Assembly: GCF_013342145.1 (NCBI RefSeq)
Contig: NZ_JABUQZ010000001.1
Span: forward strand, 3,224,001 to 3,288,000
DNA from: Haloterrigena gelatinilytica
GTDB taxonomy: Archaea > Halobacteriota > Halobacteria > Halobacteriales > Natrialbaceae
DNA: 64,000 bases
Direction: 5' to 3'
Position 1 is the first letter of the stretch. Each line of letters begins with the position of its first letter. A program made the position numbers and the translations under genes. The notes under the pieces are model-generated. The model was given only the letters and a program-made list of their open reading frames with translations, ran no database searches and was not told the DNA's origin. Of the stretch, positions 60,826-64,000 are shown one piece after another.

Positions 60826-62472
60826 ATGGTCGAACGCGAAAGACGACGAGTGCTGCAGTACGCGGGACTCGCGATCGCAGGTGGATCGCTCACGACTAGC
60901 GCCGCGGCTGCCGGAGAGGGGGACGAACCGGCGTCGATCGGAGAAGCCGCCGGCTGGTCGTCGGTGGGCGGCAACCCGGGGAACAACGCCGCCATTCCCG
61001 AGAGCGGGCCGGAAGCGCCGGTCACCGTCGCCTGGGAGTACGATCACGGCGGCCCGACCGCGGTCGTCGACGGCACGGTCTATCTGACGACCGGCGGCGA
61101 AGTTCACGCGCTCGACGCCGCCGACGGCTCGGTCGAATGGAAGACCGACGATATCGGCGCGAGCGGGACGCCCGCGGTAACGGACGAGGCGGTGTACGTC
61201 GGCGGCGGACGCCTGGCGAAGATCGAACGCGACGGCACGCTCTGTTGTCAGGCCAACTTCGGCTCCGACGAGGCGATTCCGTCGCCCGTCGTCGCGGACG
61301 GGCTCGTCCTCGTCGTCACGGACGGGACGCTCTACGCCGCCGACGCTCGCGACCTCACGGTCCAGTGGCGGTTCGACCCGGCCGACGGAACGCTGTACGA
61401 ACAGCCGGTCGCCGTCGGCGGCGGCGCGGTGTTCGCCACGAGCGAGTCGCGGCTGTTCGCTCGCGAACTCGCGGACGGATCCGAGCGCTGGACCGACGAC
61501 GACCCGGCGGGAACGGACGAGTACAGTCGCTTTACGGCGCCCACCGACAGGCAGGTCAGTCACCCCGTCGCGACAGACGACGTCGTCGTCGTCGGCAGCG
61601 TGGACTCGACGCCGGATGCGGTATGGTGGAACGGCTACACGTCGATCTACGGCGCGGAAACCGGCGTGAAACACACGAACAGCGAACGGGCGCCGACCAC
61701 GCCCGGACCGATCACCGACGAGCAGTTCTTCGCCCGAACGATGCACGATCTGTACGGGTTCGACCGGGAGACCGGCGGGAAGAGCTGGGAGACGCCGTAC
61801 AACATGTACCACGTTTCGTCCGCGGTCGTCACCGACGGGATCGTCTACGCGAGCGCGACGATCAACGGAGATGCCTACGGGCCGGAGGACATGCCCGAAC
61901 CCGAGACCGGCGTCTACGCCTTCGACGAGAACGGCGAGGTCGCGTGGGCGATCGGCACCGACGAACGGCCGACTCTGGCGCTGGCCGACGGAACGATTTA
62001 CGCCAGCGGTGAGACGCTGCGCGCGATCCGATCCGAAGCGGACGAGGCCGGCGACGAGTCAGACGGCGACGAGTCGGACGGCGAGGGCGACACCGGTGAC
62101 GACGATCCGGAAGGCGACGGCGGCGACGCCGAAGACAGCAGTGAGGGAGCGAACGGCGACGAGGAAGCGGCGGAATCCGACGACGGACCGACGAACGAAA
62201 CCGGACAAAACTCCGGTTCTGACGACGTAGACGGCGGAAACGGGACGAACGAGGAGGGCTCCGCATCCGAGGGGTCCACCGGCACGACCGACGGATCGAA
62301 CGGCGACGACGCGAGCGGTGACGGCAACGATACCGCTACCGAGGACGACGGCGACGGCATGCCGGGATTCACCGCGGGAGCGGGGATCGCCGGCGGCGCG
62401 CTCTCGGTCGAGTGGCTCCGCCGACGCGAAACCGACGAGGGGTCGGAGGCCGCCGACGAGCGGAACTCGTAG
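60826..62472 (+). CDS. Exported PQQ-like beta-propeller protein with PGF-CTERM-type tail
   Basis: A 548-residue protein. A signal sequence with RERRRVLQYAGLAIAG fits Tat export. Seven or so propeller blades follow (VVDGTVYLTTGGEVHALDAA, VVADGLVLVVTDGTLYAADA). A long linker of Asp/Glu/Ser/Gly (about 400-500) leads to PGFTAGAGIAGGA and then RRRE, resembling a PGF-CTERM archaeosortase tail though the hydrophobic stretch is short and includes Glu and Trp. Probably anchored at the cell surface. Confidence 0.82.
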   Translation: MVERERRRVLQYAGLAIAGGSLTTSAAAAGEGDEPASIGEAAGWSSVGGNPGNNAAIPESGPEAPVTVAWEYDHGGPTAVVDGTVYLTTGGEVHALDAADGSVEWKTDDIGASGTPAVTDEAVYVGGGRLAKIERDGTLCCQANFGSDEAIPSPVVADGLVLVVTDGTLYAADARDLTVQWRFDPADGTLYEQPVAVGGGAVFATSESRLFARELADGSERWTDDDPAGTDEYSRFTAPTDRQVSHPVATDDVVVVGSVDSTPDAVWWNGYTSIYGAETGVKHTNSERAPTTPGPITDEQFFARTMHDLYGFDRETGGKSWETPYNMYHVSSAVVTDGIVYASATINGDAYGPEDMPEPETGVYAFDENGEVAWAIGTDERPTLALADGTIYASGETLRAIRSEADEAGDESDGDESDGEGDTGDDDPEGDGGDAEDSSEGANGDEEAAESDDGPTNETGQNSGSDDVDGGNGTNEEGSASEGSTGTTDGSNGDDASGDGNDTATEDDGDGMPGFTAGAGIAGGALSVEWLRRRETDEGSEAADERNS

Positions 62473-62533
62473 CCCGGCCCCCGCCGCGGAGAGCGCGGCG
62501 CTTAACTCCGCGAGACCCCAAACGGGGACACTA

Positions 62534-63739
62534 ATGAGTGAGTCGCGTGCGTTCTGTCCCCGGTGCGGGGATCCCGTTCCGGAGCGATCGGCAGCCGACG
62601 CGGACGACGAAACCGCCGCGGATCCGCTCCGGCCGGGCGCGGAGGTCGAACTCTGCGATTCGTGTTACTTCGAGAGCTTCGACTTCGTGGACGCGCCGGA
62701 TCGGATCGACGTCCGGGTCTGCGCCCAGTGCGGGGCGGTCTACCGCGGGAACCGGTGGGTCGACGTCGGCGCGCAGGATTACACCGACATCGCCATCGAG
62801 GAGGTCAGCGAGGCGCTGGCCGTCCACGTCGACGTCGAGGACGTCGCCTGGCAGGTCGAGCCCGAACAGATCGACGAGAACACCATCCGGATGCACTGTT
62901 ACTTCACGGGCGTCGTCCGCGGAACGCCCGTCGAGGAACAGGTGATGGTCCCCGTCAAGATCGCCCGCCAGACCTGCCTGCGCTGCGGGCGGATCGCCGG
63001 CGACTACTACGCCAGTATCGTCCAGATCCGCGCCGAGGATCGGACGCCGACGGCCGAAGAGACGGATCGCGCGAAGGAGATCGCCAACACCGTCGTCGCC
63101 GACATGGAGGCGACCGGCGACCGCAACGCCTTCGTCACCGAGATGGGTGAGGTCGACGAGGGGCTGAACATCAAGGTCTCGACCAACAAGATCGGCAAGA
63201 AGATCTCGAACAAGATGGTCGAGGAGTTCGGCGGCACCGTCAACGACGCCGAGACGCTCGTGACGGAGGACGAGGACGGCAACGAGGTCTACCGGGTCAC
63301 CTTCGCCGTCCGCCTGCCGCCCTACACCCCCGGCGACGTCATCGACCTCGCCGACGACGACGGCGGGCCCGTGATCGTCCGCAGCGCCCGCGGCAACCTC
63401 AAGGGCGTCCGCGCGACGACCGGCGAGCGCTACGAGGCCGGCTACGAGGAGGGGAACGCGCCCGACGCCCGGAAACTCGGCGACCTCGAGGACGCCGTCG
63501 AGACCACGGTCGTCACCGTCGAGGACGAGAACGCCGTGCAGGTGCTCGATCCCGAGACCTACCAGGCGACGACCGTCTCCCGGCCGGACTACTTCGATCC
63601 CGAGGCCGAAACGGTGCCCGTCCTGAAGAGCCGCGCCGGGCTGCACATCTTGCCCGATCCCGACCCCGAGACGGGCGACGAGGCGGACGACCCCGGCCAC
63701 TACGATCCGTACGCGACCCGCGGCGAGGACGATGTCTGA
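62534..63739 (+). CDS. nmd3: NMD3-family 60S ribosomal export-like protein
   Basis: A 401-residue archaeal NMD3 homologue. Zinc-binding Cys pairs are in AFCPRCGDPVP, ELCDSCYFES, RVCAQCGAVYR and TCLRCGRIAG; the middle contains NIKVSTNKIGKKISNKMVEE, a family signature. Likely a 50S subunit maturation factor. A GCGCTTAACTCC box 25-35 nt before the ATG fits a leaderless promoter. The start of trm5 overlaps its end by 8 nt. Confidence 0.95.
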   Translation: MSESRAFCPRCGDPVPERSAADADDETAADPLRPGAEVELCDSCYFESFDFVDAPDRIDVRVCAQCGAVYRGNRWVDVGAQDYTDIAIEEVSEALAVHVDVEDVAWQVEPEQIDENTIRMHCYFTGVVRGTPVEEQVMVPVKIARQTCLRCGRIAGDYYASIVQIRAEDRTPTAEETDRAKEIANTVVADMEATGDRNAFVTEMGEVDEGLNIKVSTNKIGKKISNKMVEEFGGTVNDAETLVTEDEDGNEVYRVTFAVRLPPYTPGDVIDLADDDGGPVIVRSARGNLKGVRATTGERYEAGYEEGNAPDARKLGDLEDAVETTVVTVEDENAVQVLDPETYQATTVSRPDYFDPEAETVPVLKSRAGLHILPDPDPETGDEADDPGHYDPYATRGEDDV

Positions 63740-64000
63740 GGAACCGGACGCGATCGACGTCCTCGAGCGCGCGGAGGCGGACGCGCCGCTCGCGGCGATC
63801 GTCGAAAAGCCCCGCGCCGAGACGGCCATCGAGTCGCTGCGCGCCGAGGGCGTCTACGACGATTCGCGGACGGTCCGTGAGGACGGTTCCGACAAGGTCG
63901 CCCTCCCCGTCACCGAGCCGCCCGCGGAGACCCGCGTCCTCGAGGTCGTCCGCCAGCTCGAGCCCGAGCCCCGCAGCCCCGACCTCGAGGACCTGCTTTC
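63732..64000 (+). CDS. trm5: Trm5-type tRNA (guanine37-N1)-methyltransferase, partial
   Basis: The N-terminal ~89 residues of a protein that runs off the window. It begins MSEEPDAIDVLERAEADAPL, then AAIVEKPRAETAIESLRAEG, VYDDSRTVR and KVALPVTEPP, the D1 domain pattern of archaeal class I SAM-dependent Trm5b. The catalytic part lies beyond base 64000, so the call rests on this domain and on the nmd3 context. Confidence 0.72.
   Translation, partial: MSEEPDAIDVLERAEADAPLAAIVEKPRAETAIESLRAEGVYDDSRTVREDGSDKVALPVTEPPAETRVLEVVRQLEPEPRSPDLEDLL

Noticed and set aside
1-64000. tRNA or rRNA genes
   Set aside because: I looked in every gap for T-loop GGTTCGAATCC-like sequences with matching arms and saw none; short ones could still be missed by eye.

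Overview
The window is a piece of a haloarchaeal chromosome. The G+C content is high, the predicted proteins are very acidic, and many genes have a TATA-like box 25-30 nt before the start codon, as expected for leaderless transcripts. There is a full set of archaeal information genes (SRP54, FtsY, eIF6, L31e, L39e, L18a, prefoldin, RadA, NMD3, Trm5) and many Tat or lipobox signal peptides. The gene content would fit Natrialbales such as Haloterrigena or Natrinema, but that is inference. I found no tRNA, rRNA, CRISPR array or transposase.

Layout. 0-13 kb: a cut lipoprotein, srp54, an orphan HicB-like gene, a flavoprotein disulfide reductase, a PAS-GAF histidine kinase, asnB, two divergent tandem-rhodanese sulfurtransferases, a DUF2391 membrane protein and a deacetylase-like lipoprotein. 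13-20 kb: a rubrerythrin-like protein, thiE-thiM, an acetyltransferase, a five-copy array of ~120-bp repeats, an AEC permease and a PAP2 phosphatase. 19-23 kb: an overlapping pair made of an FrhB-type F420/iron-sulfur protein and a siroheme sulfite/nitrite reductase. 23-28 kb: the translation and targeting block ftsY-pfdA-rpl18a and tif6-rpl31e-rpl39e, separated by an ASCH gene and a small membrane gene. 28-42 kb: secreted proteins, thpR, two ABC-2 export systems around a TPR/DUF424 pair, cysteine desulfurase, small enzymes, an IscU/SufU-type scaffold and comB.

43-52 kb holds a citrate-hydroxamate siderophore operon in the rhizobactin order rhbA-B-C-D-E-F, read on the minus strand. Diaminobutyrate aminotransferase and decarboxylase would supply 1,3-diaminopropane, the monooxygenase and acyltransferase would make the hydroxamate arm, and two NIS synthetases would join the arms to citrate. 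Two identical DtxR-type iron boxes flank the promoter. The distal part is damaged: single-base frameshifts in rhbF and at the rhbC/rhbD junction, a 160-bp tandem duplication in rhbD, and a decayed PHP gene at the edge. 52-64 kb: HalOD1, radA, two PQQ-propeller proteins, a membrane histidine kinase, pspAB, a DUF457-like hydrolase, htpX, a creatininase-family protein, nmd3 and the start of trm5.

The least explained items are the 16.1-16.7 kb repeat array (five copies of a promoter-like core, possibly tandem small RNA genes or tandem promoters), a family of paired hairpins that also sits in frame inside two genes, two ORB-like origin boxes near 60.5 kb, and the split arrangement resembling an F420-dependent sulfite reductase.
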